A DNA stretch of 64,000 nt from Syncephalastrum monosporum B8922 (Eukaryota; Mucoromycota; Mucoromycetes; Mucorales; Syncephalastraceae). Positions within the stretch are counted from its first letter, which is position 1; each line of letters starts with the position of its first letter. The DNA is taken from the NCBI GenBank assembly GCA_000697355.1, contig JNEN01000777.1, forward strand, positions 62,001 through 126,000, written 5' to 3'. The position numbers and the translations under genes are program-made. This document shows positions 1 to 12,714 of the stretch, one piece after another. The notes under the pieces were generated by a model that searched no databases, was not told where the DNA came from, and saw only the letters and a program-made list of their open reading frames with translations.

Positions 1-2133
1 CTGGAAAAAGGTCACTGTCTGCGTCGTTTCGGACGGCCGTAACAAGATCAATCATCGCACCTTAAACCTGTTGGCTGCTCTGGGTGTCTACCAGGAAGGT
101 GTGGCTAAGAACTTGGTTGGTGAGAAGGAAGTGACGGCTCATATTTACGAGGTACGGTTTCCGTAGTGACAAGAGTAGGCATTTGGCTCACATATGTAAC
201 ATTGTAGTACACGACTCAGCTGTCTGTCGATCCTGAGATGAAATTCAAAGGCGCTGACAAAGGCCTGACACCCTGTCAAATGCTATTCTGCTTGAAGGAG
301 AAGAACCAAAAGAAGATCAACTCTCACCGTTGGTTCTTCCAAGCCTTTGGTCCCCTGATAAATCCACATGTGTGTGTTCTCATTGATGTTGGTACCCGTC
401 CTGGCGGTACATCCATTTACCACCTCTGGAAAGCCTTCGACATCAACTCCAACATTGCTGGTGCATGTGGTGAAATTCGTGCCATGACAGGTATACCACA
501 GCTTCTTTTATTATATGTTTCTTGATGTTAGATCACCATCATGCTGACATGCCAAATTCAATTTCAGGCACAGCTGGCGTCGCACTGCTGAACCCATTGG
601 TCGCTGCCCAGAACTTTGAGTACAAAATGTCCAACATTTTGGACAAACCCCTCGAGTCTGTTTTTGGCTACATTTCCGTTTTGCCCGGTGCCTTCTCGGC
701 TTACCGTTATACCGCGCTTCAGAACGATGTGAACGGCCACGGTCCTCTCGAAAAGTACTTTTTGGGTGAAACGATGCACGGTGGTGATGCCGATATTTTC
801 ACAGCCAACATGTATCTCGCCGAGGATCGTATTTTGTGTTACGAATTGGTAGCCAAGAAACACGCCCATTATGTGCTGCACTATGTCAACAGCAGCTACG
901 GTGAAACCGATGTACCTGATCGCGTGCCTGAGCTGATTTCACAGCGTCGTCGTTGGCTCAATGGTTCCTTCTTTGCCGGTGCTTACGCTCTGTGGCATTG
1001 GCGTAAGGTTTGGTCGTCCGACCATTCCTTCTTCCGCAAGCTAATCTTTATGGTGGAGGATTTTTACAACACGATCAATATGATTTTCTCCTGGTTCGCC
1101 ATTGTAAGTGCATATTGAAACAAAAAGACAAAGACGCTGATATTTCTATCCAGGGCAACTTCTACTTGACCTTCTATATCTTGACACAGGCACTCAGCTC
1201 AGACGATCTCGAAAATAAGCCGTTTTCGGGCACTATCGCCAACATTATCCATCTTGTACTCAACTATTTATACTGCCTTTTGATGATCATCCAGTTCATC
1301 ATTGCTCTCGGTAACCGTCCTCAAGGCTCCAAGTGGGCTTATACCCTCAGTATGATCTTCTTTGGTCTCGTGATGGGTTACATGATGTTTGCCACCGTCT
1401 GGATTACCGTGGTTGGCGTCACCGCTGCCATTGAGGACTCACATGGATCGATCACAGCCATGCTTGGACAAGAGCTCTTCCGCAACATCATCGTCTCGGT
1501 CTGCGCAACCTACGTCATGTACTTTGTTGCCAGTTTCATGTTTATGGATCCCTGGCACATGTTTACCTCGTTTGTGCAATACGTAAGTTCTTGGTTTTGG
1601 ATTAACGAATTATATGACTTACCTTGATGCCTCAGATCTTTTTGGCGCCTAGCTACATCAATGTTCTGAACGTGTACGCATTCTGTAACATTCATGACGT
1701 TTCTTGGGGTACCAAGGGTGACTCCAAGGTTAACACCGATCTTGGTGTGGTCAAGCACAACAAGGATGAGGCCGGCGAGCATACAGCCGAAGTTGAGCTG
1801 CCGACGGAAGAAAAGGACTTGAACGCAGCCTACGAAGAGGCCTGTATGGAGCTTCAACGCAAACCTGAGGCACACGAGGAACACCGCGACGCTCAAACCA
1901 AGCAAGAAGATTACTACCGTTCTTTCCGTACTCGCCTGGTCCTTTTCTGGATTATCTCCAACCTGATCTTGATTGTTGCGATCACCAGTGCTGCCGACTA
2001 CAAGTGGTTTGGTGACTACCAGACCAGAAGCACGATTTACCTGGGTGTAATTCTGTGGTGTGTTGCTGGCCTGTCTTTGATTCGTTTCTGCGGTGCAACG
2101 CTATATCTGATCTTCAAGATCTTCACCGGTTAA
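1..2133 (+). CDS. Chitin synthase, class I-III type, 3' part (5' end outside window)
   Basis: Membrane glycosyltransferase family 2 enzyme that polymerises UDP-GlcNAc into chitin at the plasma membrane. Five exons are visible: 2-151 (enters from outside the window), 208-490, 568-1103, 1154-1582 and 1636-2133. All junctions are GT-AG and keep the frame. Catalytic-domain motifs appear in order: [20 protein letters not shown], the acidic [10 protein letters not shown] segment, and the product-binding [13 protein letters not shown] signature of chitin synthases. Several membrane spans follow, including [20 protein letters not shown] and the last span near the C-terminus, with a charged cytosolic loop ([19 protein letters not shown]) between the last groups of helices. 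The spacing of QRRRW to the C-terminal membrane block suits the short class I-III enzymes, which lack a myosin head. The catalytic core is intact where visible. The exact class cannot be fixed without the N-terminus. Confidence 0.95.
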
Positions 2134-5100
2134 ACCCTTTCCCTTGTATACTTACTCTTCTCTTTTCACTCCCTCTCAATTCATCAATTTTCTCTTTCTC
2201 CTTTCGTGTTAGTAGATATCCATCAGCTTTTACTAGGGTTTTCTTTCGTTATGTGTATTAAAATTCCGCAGCGGGTCTGCTGTGTTGCCCTCCTTATCTC
2301 ATTATTTACATTTGTTCCTGTTGTTAGCATAAACTACGCGAAATAATCTGTCAAAGTCATTCGCTTTCAAAGACAGCCCTCAACTCAACACATCTGCGTC
2401 AAGGCCCAATTTCCATTGCGATGACACAACACCGGCACTATAAATTTATGTACAAATATCGCGACAGCATCTGTGTGATGCAAGCTATATACATCATCTG
2501 AGAGTCACTTACTCCATTGGCTTGTAGCGAATTATTTTGTGATACCCGAATGATCGACATGGTCGATTTGTTTCACCTATCGCGAGCCTAAATCACGTAA
2601 TCAGGGCATGGTTTGTATCACATCTTTAATATTAAGCGTATCAGTGTGCCATGTCGCATCTTCTGGGAAGTTTGATCTTTTATCAAGATGGAACGGACAT
2701 GTCGTGATGCTTGGTCAGTGAGACTGACAGTATATTGATGAGTTTTAGGCTTTCTTAAAAGTGAGTTGAAGAAAGTAAGCCCGTGCCATGCCATGTTCCC
2801 AATCGCGGGCTTCGCCGATAGATTCATTGAGCATTGTTCTTGGCATTTGACTAGCGCTATTCTATGTGGGGTTACAGTAAATGTGGAGAATAATATGGGT
2901 CTCCCATGTTGGAAAGAGCCAACGCGTGTCGCAGAGGTAGCTTACCACTGGTTACACTATTTTTCCCATCTGTAACATGTAAACGCCAACCCAAGAAGGA
3001 CACACGATCTTGCTGTGTGCGTCACGCGTCATCGTTTCGTGCACTGCGTGGAAGTGAAAGCGGTTCTTTACATTAGATGTACTGAATCACTCATATTTGC
3101 CCAAAATATAACATTTGCTAACATATGTTGCTTGCATGGAGTATGCTGCAAGACTGATCTCAGCACTGCATCAGCATCAGTATCAGCAGTGGCCAAGTTG
3201 ATACAAACAGTTCTCTTTCCGAGCATTCAATGCATACTATAGGCATAACTCCCACTATCAATTTATACCCCTCGCACGCATTCTTCATTACCAAAGTTTA
3301 AAACTTTTATTTCCTGTCAAAAATTTAAAGATAAGGAAGTATTATCTGCAAGGCACAAAGAAGGGCTGTTGCGCCTCCTTTGAAATGGAAGTTCACGCAA
3401 TGTTAAACTCTAAAGTGATGGCGCACATGGGTCCCGTCTGTAAACAATTTACAAGCACATGCCTATACAATACAGATAATGCTTATTGACATACGCGCAT
3501 GTACATCAATATCACTATAATTTCATACGTCTGCATTGTGCTGCATAGGTCACTGGCAGCTGACCCATCCTGCATGCCAAACTTGCCACACACGCGCCAT
3601 TATTGCGCAACGGCGATTGAAGCACATCTCCCATAATGCAATCTCATCGATTTTCATTTGGAAGGAGGCGCCGAAGCAACACGCAAGAGGGGAACGAAGG
3701 ATTCAAAATTGCGCCAATCTCCTTGCTACGCGCGCAATACGTTCGTTGATACGTACTATGTCTCAATCAATCACTTTTAATGATGGAACACCCAAAAGTG
3801 GACGAAAAGATTGGCTCCTCAAATGCATTAGCACATGTCCTGCGATATCAACACAAAGGAAATCGAAGGACAACAATCAGTGACAATGCATGGATGCCAG
3901 ATTATACTTTTGATGCGGAGCGAGGTTAGTATGCAATTAACCAAAGAAATCAGCTGTTGATGTTACAGAGACGACCGACACAGCTGAAAGATCGCAGGCA
4001 TCGGATGATAAGGGTAATTGCTGAATACGAGGCATGCGGAGCTTCGCACACCGAAATTTGTCGCGTCTCTGAGACCGACCAGAAAGGCAAAGATAACATA
4101 AATAAAATAGAAATACAATAATAGGGGGAGGGGTTCCCGACCTACCTTTTTTCTTCTCTTTTGTTTACTTTTTCTTTGCATCAACGCCACAATGTAATGA
4201 TGATCTCGTAACGATTGGGCAGTGTGTATATATGTAACGTGCGTGTCTTATTGATGCGATCGGCAAAACATATGCACCCTGAAAGTTTCCAACTTTGGTC
4301 AAACCACGCAAGGAGAAGCAATAGAAAGACGCGCAAGGGCAGCTCAACGACGGTCACACAAGCATGTGTGGAGAGACAAAAAAAAAAGAATTGGATGTCA
4401 AAGAACCCACCTCTGAATCACCATCAATATGGTCACACGTTACACACATCGTAGGCGCCAAAGAGGAACGAGAGAAGAAACTCTCAAGGTGTCTCTACAA
4501 ACGTAAAGAGGATGTCTAAGGGAAAAGTGTGTGCGTCGTTGTAAATAGGAAAGATAAAGGCCATTTCCAGTGTGTGGTCCTATTTCTGTTGAGGTGGAGT
4601 AGCTCTTGTTCAATACGATCGCGAGAGAAAGGGAAAAAATGGGTTGGTGACACTGTGCTGAATTAGCGTGGATATGACGTTAAGCGAATCATGGACAGAC
4701 ACTTTAACCAAAATAAAGGGAGAAAAAGCAGGACATGAAACCCAAGGCTTTGGAAATAAATAATACAGTCCACAGGCATGGAATGATCATTGTCGATCCA
4801 GAAAGAAGGAGGGATAGCCATTTGCCATCCACACCCGCCCAAGCACACCTACAGCATCCCCACTCTTTCTCCATCACTCACCCCCCGTCTTTCTTTTTTT
4901 ACACTCTTCTCCCTTTCCCCTCTGCTCCTGATGAACCCTTTCCAGTAGCACGATTAAACCCACCCTACAGCTGCCCGCTTTCCCCTTTTTGCAAGAACGA
5001 AAAAAAAAAAGCAGACAATCCACTTGGGCGGACACCGACTCTTCTTCTTTCTTCTCTTCTTCTTCCCCTTTTGTACATACGCTTTTTTTTTTCTTATTCT

Positions 5101-5177
5101 TATCTTCATATTCTCTTATCCTTTTCGTCGCCCCTCGCGAGCTCCACCCCCCTTTCCTTATTCATGCCCTATTATTC
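2134..5177. other. Intergenic, no gene recognised
   Basis: About 3 kb of AT-rich spacer between the chitin synthase stop and the SH3-RasGEF start. Only short reading frames without family motifs or plausible splice signals occur here. The last 300 bases (about 4860-5170) are strongly pyrimidine-rich, with runs such as CTTCTTCTTTCTTCTC. This matches the promoter/5' leader of the downstream gene and is the same style seen before RAC1 and the methyltransferase in this window. Confidence 0.6.
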
Positions 5178-8100
5178 ATGACTCTGCGGTCACCACTTGT
5201 AAACACCACCACCACAACCACCAGCAGTAGTCCTACTTCACCACCGCCCACCGATCCTTCACCTCTCTCGCCGCCGTCTTCACTTCCCAGCTCACCCCGC
5301 AACGCTACGCCGCCTGAACCCTCGACGCTCACATCTCATTTTGTGCAAGCGCTCCACAATTATCTGCCCACGAATGCACCAGCCGACCAAGCCGTATCCT
5401 GCCTCTTTTTCCGCAAAGGTGCCATCATCGAAGTCCTCAACCGGGACGATTCCGGCTGGTGGGACGGGTCATCGGGTGGCGTTCGTGGATGGTTTCCAAG
5501 CAACTACGTGGGTCGCATTGGCGAGGCCGTGCGACACAGCGCTGATTTCGACGACGAGCGATCTCAGCAGGAATACGAGGCCTGGCGCCAGCATGCATCT
5601 TCCCGCGAAGACGTCGAGGTAAAGCAAATAAACACGACGGTCCAAATAACAATGACAAACTCAGCGCCTCTTTCTATTTTTGTTATGTTCATTGTTTGTT
5701 ACGTTAGACGCCAAGCATGCAGAGTCGAGTCGAATTGGCACGCGCCTTGTTGAACGAGGACCGAGAACGCAGCCGTTCGACACCCGTCGATCACGATGAT
5801 ATCGAAGGAGCCAGCAAGGGCGAAGGGCCGTCTCCGTTTATACCCGCTTGGGACACACTCATGGATGAAGTGTCGCGACGCATGTCTGACCTCGTGGATG
5901 CATGCGCGTTACCGGCGTCGTCGAATATCCAACTTGTGATCTTTCAGGTGGTGTCGTCCATCCGGGCGGTGCTGACGGCTGCCAACACCGTGAGCAACGA
6001 CTCCCCTCTGTTGAAAGCATACCCAGAACTGGCACGGCAGCGCAAGGTGATACTCAGCACGCTCAGCAAACTGGTTTTGAAAGGCAAGGAGCTGCAGGCA
6101 GTGCCCGAGTCAGACGAACCGCTGGACGAGCAGGTGCCTGCGCTAGCGAACCAACTCCTCAGCGAGATGGACGGCTTTGAAGACATCCTCCGCCGCATTC
6201 CTCTCGACGACATGGAAGACACGACGAGCTCAGAAGACGAGAACCACAACAGCAACAACAATGATCAGCAGGAGGATTCAGTGTCACCACGTTCATCTCT
6301 CGTGTCAGTCGACTCGAGTTCGACCTCGTCGCTCCGCCAGCAGCTGGTGGACGCGCGTCTGTCAAGCGTATCACTGATTGCCAAAGCTGTGCCACTATCC
6401 GATGCGCAGCACATCCTCCAGACTCTGCTGGAGCACCAGGCCACGATCGACGAGCTCATGACGGGTCTTTTGACGACGATTGAAAAGTACATGGCGAATC
6501 GACAGCGGGCGACGGAGATGCTTGAGATGACGCGCAAAGGAGTGGAGGCGATACGCACGTTTCTAGCCGTGGTCGAACACGTGTGCTCCAACGTGGGCGA
6601 TCTGGACTATAAGCATTACTCTGTGATCCCTGAGGACCCGCACCTGGTTGCGCTCGTCCTCGCCAAGGAGAGCGTTTACAGCGCCATCACAGCCTTGGTC
6701 ACCGGCGTCCGTGCACTGGCTGGGCCCCGCGGGCAGTACGCGCAACAAGACTTTGACCACATCCGCCAGAGCTGCGAAAACGTGGTTCGGACCACAAACG
6801 AGAGCGCGGCACGTGTTCGTGCATGTCTCCAAGTGGAGTCACCTACCACCGACGAAAATGTCAACGACATGCGTGAACGCCTCGAGAACTCGGTCGACAC
6901 GCGCCGCAACCAGACCCTTAGCATTCTCGGGCGCAAAGCCACGGCGCTTAATGTCCTCCAGCACCAATACGACGCACGCACTCCACCCGCACAGCAGCAG
7001 CACTCCCATTTGCCGACTGTCACGGATGAAAACGACGTCGAGAATCTCGCGATCCCCACCAAAGAAAGCGCCCACTTTGCTGTGCCTGCCATACCGACCA
7101 CATCCCAGTCCACCCAGATGCCGCGCCGCCCGCGTGCTTCGTCCAAGGCAAGTCTGACCGGCCGGAGCAGCAATGGGAACAAGCTCAGTCGATCAGATAA
7201 TGTGCGCCGTTCGAACGCGAGCAACACGCTCCCCGCTCGCGTCTCGTCGGCGAGCTCGAACCGCACAAGCAGTGCGAGCAACATGCTGCGCCAGTCCCTC
7301 GAGTCGATGAACAACACGCCGCTCACCACCCCCGAAACCATGAGTCCTGTCCTCGAGACCGAGCGACAGCAGCAACAACAGCAGCTGCCGCCCCTCCCCA
7401 ACCAAATCAATGCACACTACGCGCCCCCGCCTCCTCCCAAACAACAACAGCAGCAACAGCATCCGCCCGAGCTCAAGCTCTTGAGCTCCAAGTCAACCCC
7501 TACCATTGATCAACGCCCACGTCGTCCCCGTGAACTGAGCGTGTCTGGCTTTCGCATGTCGCTCAAGCAGCGCCATCATGATACCCCATCTTCGAGCCAA
7601 GATCCTCGTCTGCGACGTACCTCTTCCTGGCTCTCCATGAACGAGCGACGCGACAGCGTCATGCAGCCCACGCCGACCGAGAAGGTAAGCTCTCATCCCT
7701 TGCATCAAAAAAAAGTTGGTTGACTGATTCCATTTCGCTTCACAAGGTGACACCCTCCCCTACCAACGACCCCTGGTTCCTGAAGCAGCGTGCCTTTTCG
7801 GAGGATGAGATGATGTATAACGCCGACGGCCAAGTGACGGGCGCGACCATTGAAGCGCTCGTTGAGAAACTGACCCAGCATGAGAAATCGCCTGGTAAGA
7901 GCTCAAAGAGCCAAGAAAGCCATCGAGAGACGCATGCTAACGTATCGTACTGTGTAGAACTCTTGTTTACGCGAGCCTTCTTTTATAACTTTCGGCTGTT
8001 CACGACCCCCACCACCTTTGTACAGCTTTTGATCAACCGATTCAGCATTTGCCCGCCCGAGCAGCTCTCGCAAGAGGACATGTTGGCATGGACCAACCGT

Positions 8101-9425
8101 GTCTTGCTTCCGGTGCGCCTGCGCGTGTACAATGTGACCAAGACCTGGCTGGAGATGTACTTTAGCTATGAACATGATGCGTGCACCGAGTCGATGCTCG
8201 TCGACTTTGCCACAGGTGCCATGTCGCAAGCCATGCCGGGCCCTGCGAAGCGCATGCTTGATCTGATCCGTATCAAGTTTACCTCCCGCGGATCGGTCGT
8301 CACGGGCCGCAAAATGTCGTTTACCAACCAGAACCACCAGGATCCACAGCTGCTGCAGCAACAGCTCCAGCAGCAAACCCCCCCCCAGCGGCCGTTACTC
8401 CACAAGGCCGCAAGCAGCTCGCATCTCTCGTTGGCGTCCGGGTCGTCCCTCTTCTCCTCCACGTTGACGCTTTTTGAGGACCACTCCGAAGCATCGTCAT
8501 CCGCCACGCCGCCGACGCCCAATATTGCGCGCTCGCTGCGCAATACGCTCCGCAAAACCATGAGTCAGGGTTCGATGCTCACCGGACTGCCCGTCTCTGA
8601 CTTTGAGCCGGTGGAGATCGCTCGTCAGCTGACGCTGATGGAGAGCTGTCTGTTTTGCCAGATCCAGCCGAATGAGATGATTGGGCAAGAGTTCAAAAAG
8701 AAGGTGGGCCAGAGCTCGGCGGTGCACGTCAAGGCCATGATCCAGCGCAGCACACAGATCACGAGCTGGGTAACGGATACGATCCTGCGCGAATCTGAAT
8801 TCAAGAAGCGGGCCCAGATGATCAAGTTTTGGATTAAAGTGGGCGATGTAAGTGGTCAAAACAGGGGAGAGCCAAGTACTGGATTGGATGGCTCATATGA
8901 ACGAATTAGTGCTGCTTGCAATTGAGCAACTACAACACGCTGATGGCGATCCGGTCTGCGCTGGCGTCGACGAGCGTGGCGCGGCTGAAGCGGACATGGG
9001 ACCTTGTGTCGGCCAAGTATAAGAACATGTATGAACCGATCTACAAAGCAACCGATTCGGACCGCAACTTTGCCGAGTACCGTCGCCGCCTCAAGAACGC
9101 TGTGGCGCCGTGCCTGCCGTTTTTGGGCGTGTACCTGACAGATATGACATTCATTGATGACGGCAATGCCAAGCAGCGGACGTCCCCGGGCGGGCAGCAG
9201 CTGATCAATTTTGACAAGTATATCAAGATCACGCGAATCCTTAACGAGATCGATCAGTTCCAGATCGCGTACAAGCTCCAAGAAGTGGACGAGATCCAGC
9301 GATATCTGCTGCAATGCCTCGAAACCGGTGAAAAGGACGATCAGGTGTTTTATACCCGCAGTCTTCAACTGGAGCCGCGAGAAGAGGAATTGGACATCAA
9401 AAGCTTTATTGCGAATCTTGCATAG
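5178..9425 (+). CDS. SH3-domain Ras guanine-nucleotide exchange factor (Cdc25-like)
   Basis: Predicted to load GTP onto Ras-type GTPases at the membrane. Five exons: 5178-5618, 5708-7684, 7747-7894, 7958-8847 and 8910-9425, giving 1323 aa. An SH3 domain lies at about residues 55-112 (ALHNYL, then DSGWWDG and GWFPSNYV). A long Ser/Gln/Pro-rich linker with polyQ follows. The RasGEF_N domain begins at about 855 (ELLFTRAFFYNFRLF), and the catalytic RasGEF domain spans about 1070-1320 (PVEIARQLTLMESCLFCQI, then LSNYNTLMAI, LPFLGVYLTDMTFIDDGN and INFDKYIKITRILNEI). This order and size match the fungal Cdc25/Ste6 exchange factors. The start is the first ATG after the CT-rich leader that keeps the SH3 frame. 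Intron 3 (7895-7957) is 63 nt and stop-free, so its retention would add 21 residues. It has a GTAAGA donor, a GCTAAC branch site and a TAG acceptor, so I treat it as an intron. Confidence 0.93.
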
Positions 9426-9703
9426 TATCCCCTTTTCCTTTATTCCTTCTTTTTGCTTTGCTTTTTGTGTTCTTTTGTGTTCTTGCTTGTACTATTACAG
9501 AAAAGAAAGGGGTTCTCACTTCCATAGTGCGTATCCAATGATGGCTGCGCGACGAAGGGCAGAATTCACAGATACATTGGACCTGTCTCAATTGGGTTTG
9601 ACGGGCTTTGAAACAGAATGTGTGTTTTTCTTTCCTGCTCCTTCACAGTTACAACTTTTCTTTGTCCGTAAGCCAAGGCGACAAGAGAAAAAAAAAAAAA
9701 GAA

Positions 9704-10888
9704 ATGTCAGTCTACAGCGATGAGGACGACTACTACGAGTCTGAGGACGAGGAGTACGCTCCTCTTCAAATGACGAGCTGGGGAAGCCGCGGCGAGACTG
9801 CCACCAGCGCCGGTGTGCCCGAACTCAACATTACGAAAATGGGGTGGGATTCATTGATTGATCCCAACGCCAGGGTGGGCCCTGGTGGCCTAGGCAGCGG
9901 TGGCCTTCATCGAAAGGGCGCCAACTACAAGCCCGTCTCGGAAGAGTACATTCTGGCCCAGCGCTCAGGCAAAAAGCCGCCGAACCCACCAGGCACAGGC
10001 AAAAAAAGTAAAAAGAAGCGTCCCGAAGGATCCGCAACACCACCGTCCTCGACCCGCGGTCGGGGAGCCGCACGCGGTGGCTCTGCACGTGGTGGGTTCT
10101 CTCGCGGCGGGTATCATAGCAGCACGCCGTCGCCGTCGCCGTCGCCCGCCTCACGATCCTCCACCATCCGCCAGCCTGCCAACAATGCTTGGGGCTCATC
10201 CAAACTGGCTGACACGCCCTTCTGGGAGCAGCCCGCCGGTATAGCAAACACGGCCTCCAACCGCAGCACGCCCGCCCTCTCCTCGAACGCGTCCAGCACC
10301 TCCAGTTGGGCTCCTGCGCCTGCCGCTCCTCGGCCTGGCGTGGCCGGTGCTGGCACGAGCTCGGGCGATTCCAAGTGGGCCTCGTCCTCCACCGCGTCCA
10401 AATGGGCTCCTCAGAACCTGCAATCCAACCCTCCTCCTGCCGCTCCTCAGCAGCCTTCTCAACAGCCTCCCCGGTCATACCAGCACGCTCCTGCTCCTTC
10501 TCCTTCTCAGTACCAACCTCCACCTCAACAACCCGCGCAGCCATCCGCCGCCGGTTCTGGCGCGTCCAAATGGGCTTCGGCCACGTCCTCGTCGGCCGAC
10601 TCCAAATGGGCCTCTAAACCGGCTGCACCCCAGGCACCCGCGCCACCCGCTGCCGCGCCTCCACTGCCACCCGCCGAAGCGAACCCGATCATGTTCACTA
10701 TGCGTCTGGAGATTGCAGACGGCGTGTACGCCGAGATCGTCGTCCGTCGCGAAAACGATATCAACAGCCTCGTCGACGAGTTCTTGGCGCGTCACCACCT
10801 CCAGATCGACCCGGAGAAGAAACTTGTCTTTGGCAAACGTCTTCAGGAGATCATCGACAGCGTCCAAAAGGGCCAACAGCAAAATTAA
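9704..10888 (+). CDS. Disordered RGG-box, tryptophan-motif protein of unknown function
   Basis: Single-exon 394-aa protein with no family I can name. The N-terminus is acidic and Tyr-rich (MSVYSDEDDYYESEDEEY). A short conserved-looking block follows (ITKMGWDSLIDPNARVGPGG), then a Lys-rich patch and an RGG box at about residues 118-142. A long Ser/Pro/Ala/Gln-rich stretch carries isolated tryptophans in small-residue contexts: TSWGS, NNAWGSS, TSSWAP and four SKWA motifs. The last ~65 residues look folded (FTMRLEIADGVYAEIVV, then LQIDPEKKLVFGKRLQEII). RGG boxes usually bind RNA, and spaced Trp motifs in disordered chains can bind Argonaute or other pocket proteins; both roles are inference. The chosen ATG follows an A-run leader 278 bp after the RasGEF stop. 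Codon use is as GC-rich as in its neighbours. Confidence 0.8.
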   Translation: MSVYSDEDDYYESEDEEYAPLQMTSWGSRGETATSAGVPELNITKMGWDSLIDPNARVGPGGLGSGGLHRKGANYKPVSEEYILAQRSGKKPPNPPGTGKKSKKKRPEGSATPPSSTRGRGAARGGSARGGFSRGGYHSSTPSPSPSPASRSSTIRQPANNAWGSSKLADTPFWEQPAGIANTASNRSTPALSSNASSTSSWAPAPAAPRPGVAGAGTSSGDSKWASSSTASKWAPQNLQSNPPPAAPQQPSQQPPRSYQHAPAPSPSQYQPPPQQPAQPSAAGSGASKWASATSSSADSKWASKPAAPQAPAPPAAAPPLPPAEANPIMFTMRLEIADGVYAEIVVRRENDINSLVDEFLARHHLQIDPEKKLVFGKRLQEIIDSVQKGQQQN

Positions 10889-12714
10889 TACTAGCAACAC
10901 AATAGATCTTTACTCTACTATTCCAATCGTGCTTACCTGCCGACTGCCAAAACCCCTCCCTTCATTCTTGCACGTCATGCGCGCTATTTCCCAAAAGCTA
11001 CCAGCTCCAGACAAACAGGATTTCGTTTATGAAGCTGGATGAGTCCAAGTCATCACGAAATACACTTTGCTTTACTGTCTCTTTGCTTAGTGGCTATCCA
11101 ATTATGCAGCACGCCGGGCGTGTAGCTTACCCGAGCATGAAGGGGTGTAGGATAATGAACGCCTGTACTCGACCAGCCGTTGGAGAGCTTTAGCATCTTG
11201 CTGGCTACCACCCCCTTAAAGAGGGAGAATACTGAATACTGCGCAGTGTCAACAGCTTAATGCCATGCCCTACCGAAAGAATCGCATGGTGACGAGGAAC
11301 ACGTAGAACGCGAGTAACACACACTGTAGATCCATGTTGCTTTATCAAACCTGCGCGTGACCCACTATAGCCAATGCATACAGTGCCGAGGGCCATCGCA
11401 TCATATCAGTTGACGCCAACTAGGCAACTACGTCTGTCGCCTACATATCGCATAAAGCAAGCAAGAAAACGGAGGTGATTTTTGATCACTGAAAATACAA
11501 GCGCCACAGCGTACGAGTAGCGCACTTTTGCCTTGGACAAAAAAGTCAACGATTGAGCTACACGCAAGCAAGATTTAAAGCGACAGTGCAACTTCATTGG
11601 AACTGGTGATACCTTACTTTTGTGTGCAGCTGTGTCCTCTGTATCGATTGAGAAGTTGAAAGACGGTTCACGGCGTCCGACGCATCTCAGTGTTCAAAGA
11701 TCCTCCAACACACGCATGACCCATTTACATCGTAAACGCTGTAGGGATCGCCTCGCGAAGGCGGGTCATCGTCGATCCCCTGGTCTAACTTGTATCCCGC
11801 AACTTACCGAATGGCGGACGATTTGCAGTTCTTGCCGTTAACTACGGCCCACGCTGAAACCGCAAGAAAGCCGCGGAATGCTATATGTCGTCCGAAGACG
11901 TTGGTTCGCTTGCTTCTTGATACACCGTGAATGAACCCATACACCCCTCCAGCAAAAGGGCAAGTCTGAGTGATTAGGCTGGTCAGACATTCGACACCAG
12001 GCATTCCGGGTACACCCTCCTGCGTTATCCCCGGCGCCGCGTACGGAACCATACCTGTCCTGCAGCTCCATAAAAAATGCCTCCAAACAGCTCCAAGCCC
12101 TCCGATAAACACATAAAAAGCATAGCAGATACACTACCTTTCGTTCTGCTTCATAAAAAAAATGTAGTGTACAAGGAAAAGAGAAAGAAGAGAAAAAGGA
12201 CAACCTGCTGCGCATTTTTACGCGACTTCACGCGATTAGCTCGATTTGGCATAATATCGTTTCAGACGCCGCTCACAAAGAAATTCACTGGCTGCTTCGA
12301 TGCAAACGGAAATAACAAGAGGTATGAACGGCGTTACTTTGGGTTAAATGAGCACGTGGGCCATACTAGATATACATTTTGATTGCTGGGAAGCAGTCGC
12401 ACTAGAAAGTACGTGTGTACAGGCACCAGCATAGGCGAATACACAAAGACTGTTTGGGTGGAGTCGCTTCCCTCTTTCTCTTGTCGTTGGTATTCCTTTT
12501 TCATACAGTCCATCCTTTTGGGTGGCTAGTGAGGCGTACATGTACATGTGTACGCATTCGCTTAGGACCCATCACGAACGAGGGACAGAGCACATAGTAT
12601 GGTACAGAAGAGTATATATTGCTTAGGAAATATACCAGATGATGGTAAAGGATGAGATGCAAGCTAGGGAAGAATACTGGAGGAGAAGAGGTCGGGTGAG
12701 ATGAGATGGGGGCG
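10889..12714. other. Intergenic, no gene recognised
   Basis: Spacer between the stop codons of two convergent genes. It contains only short overlapping frames on both strands with no recognisable motif, signal peptide or splice structure. No tRNA or 5S rRNA signature was seen by eye. Confidence 0.5.

Noticed and set aside
6676..7410. 244-codon frame antisense to the RasGEF linker
   Set aside because: Mirror of Ser/Gln-rich codons; the sense strand has clear domains and introns.
11804..12215. Overlapping minus-strand frames of 102 and 125 codons
   Set aside because: Two different frames look equally random and have no motif, so neither is supported.
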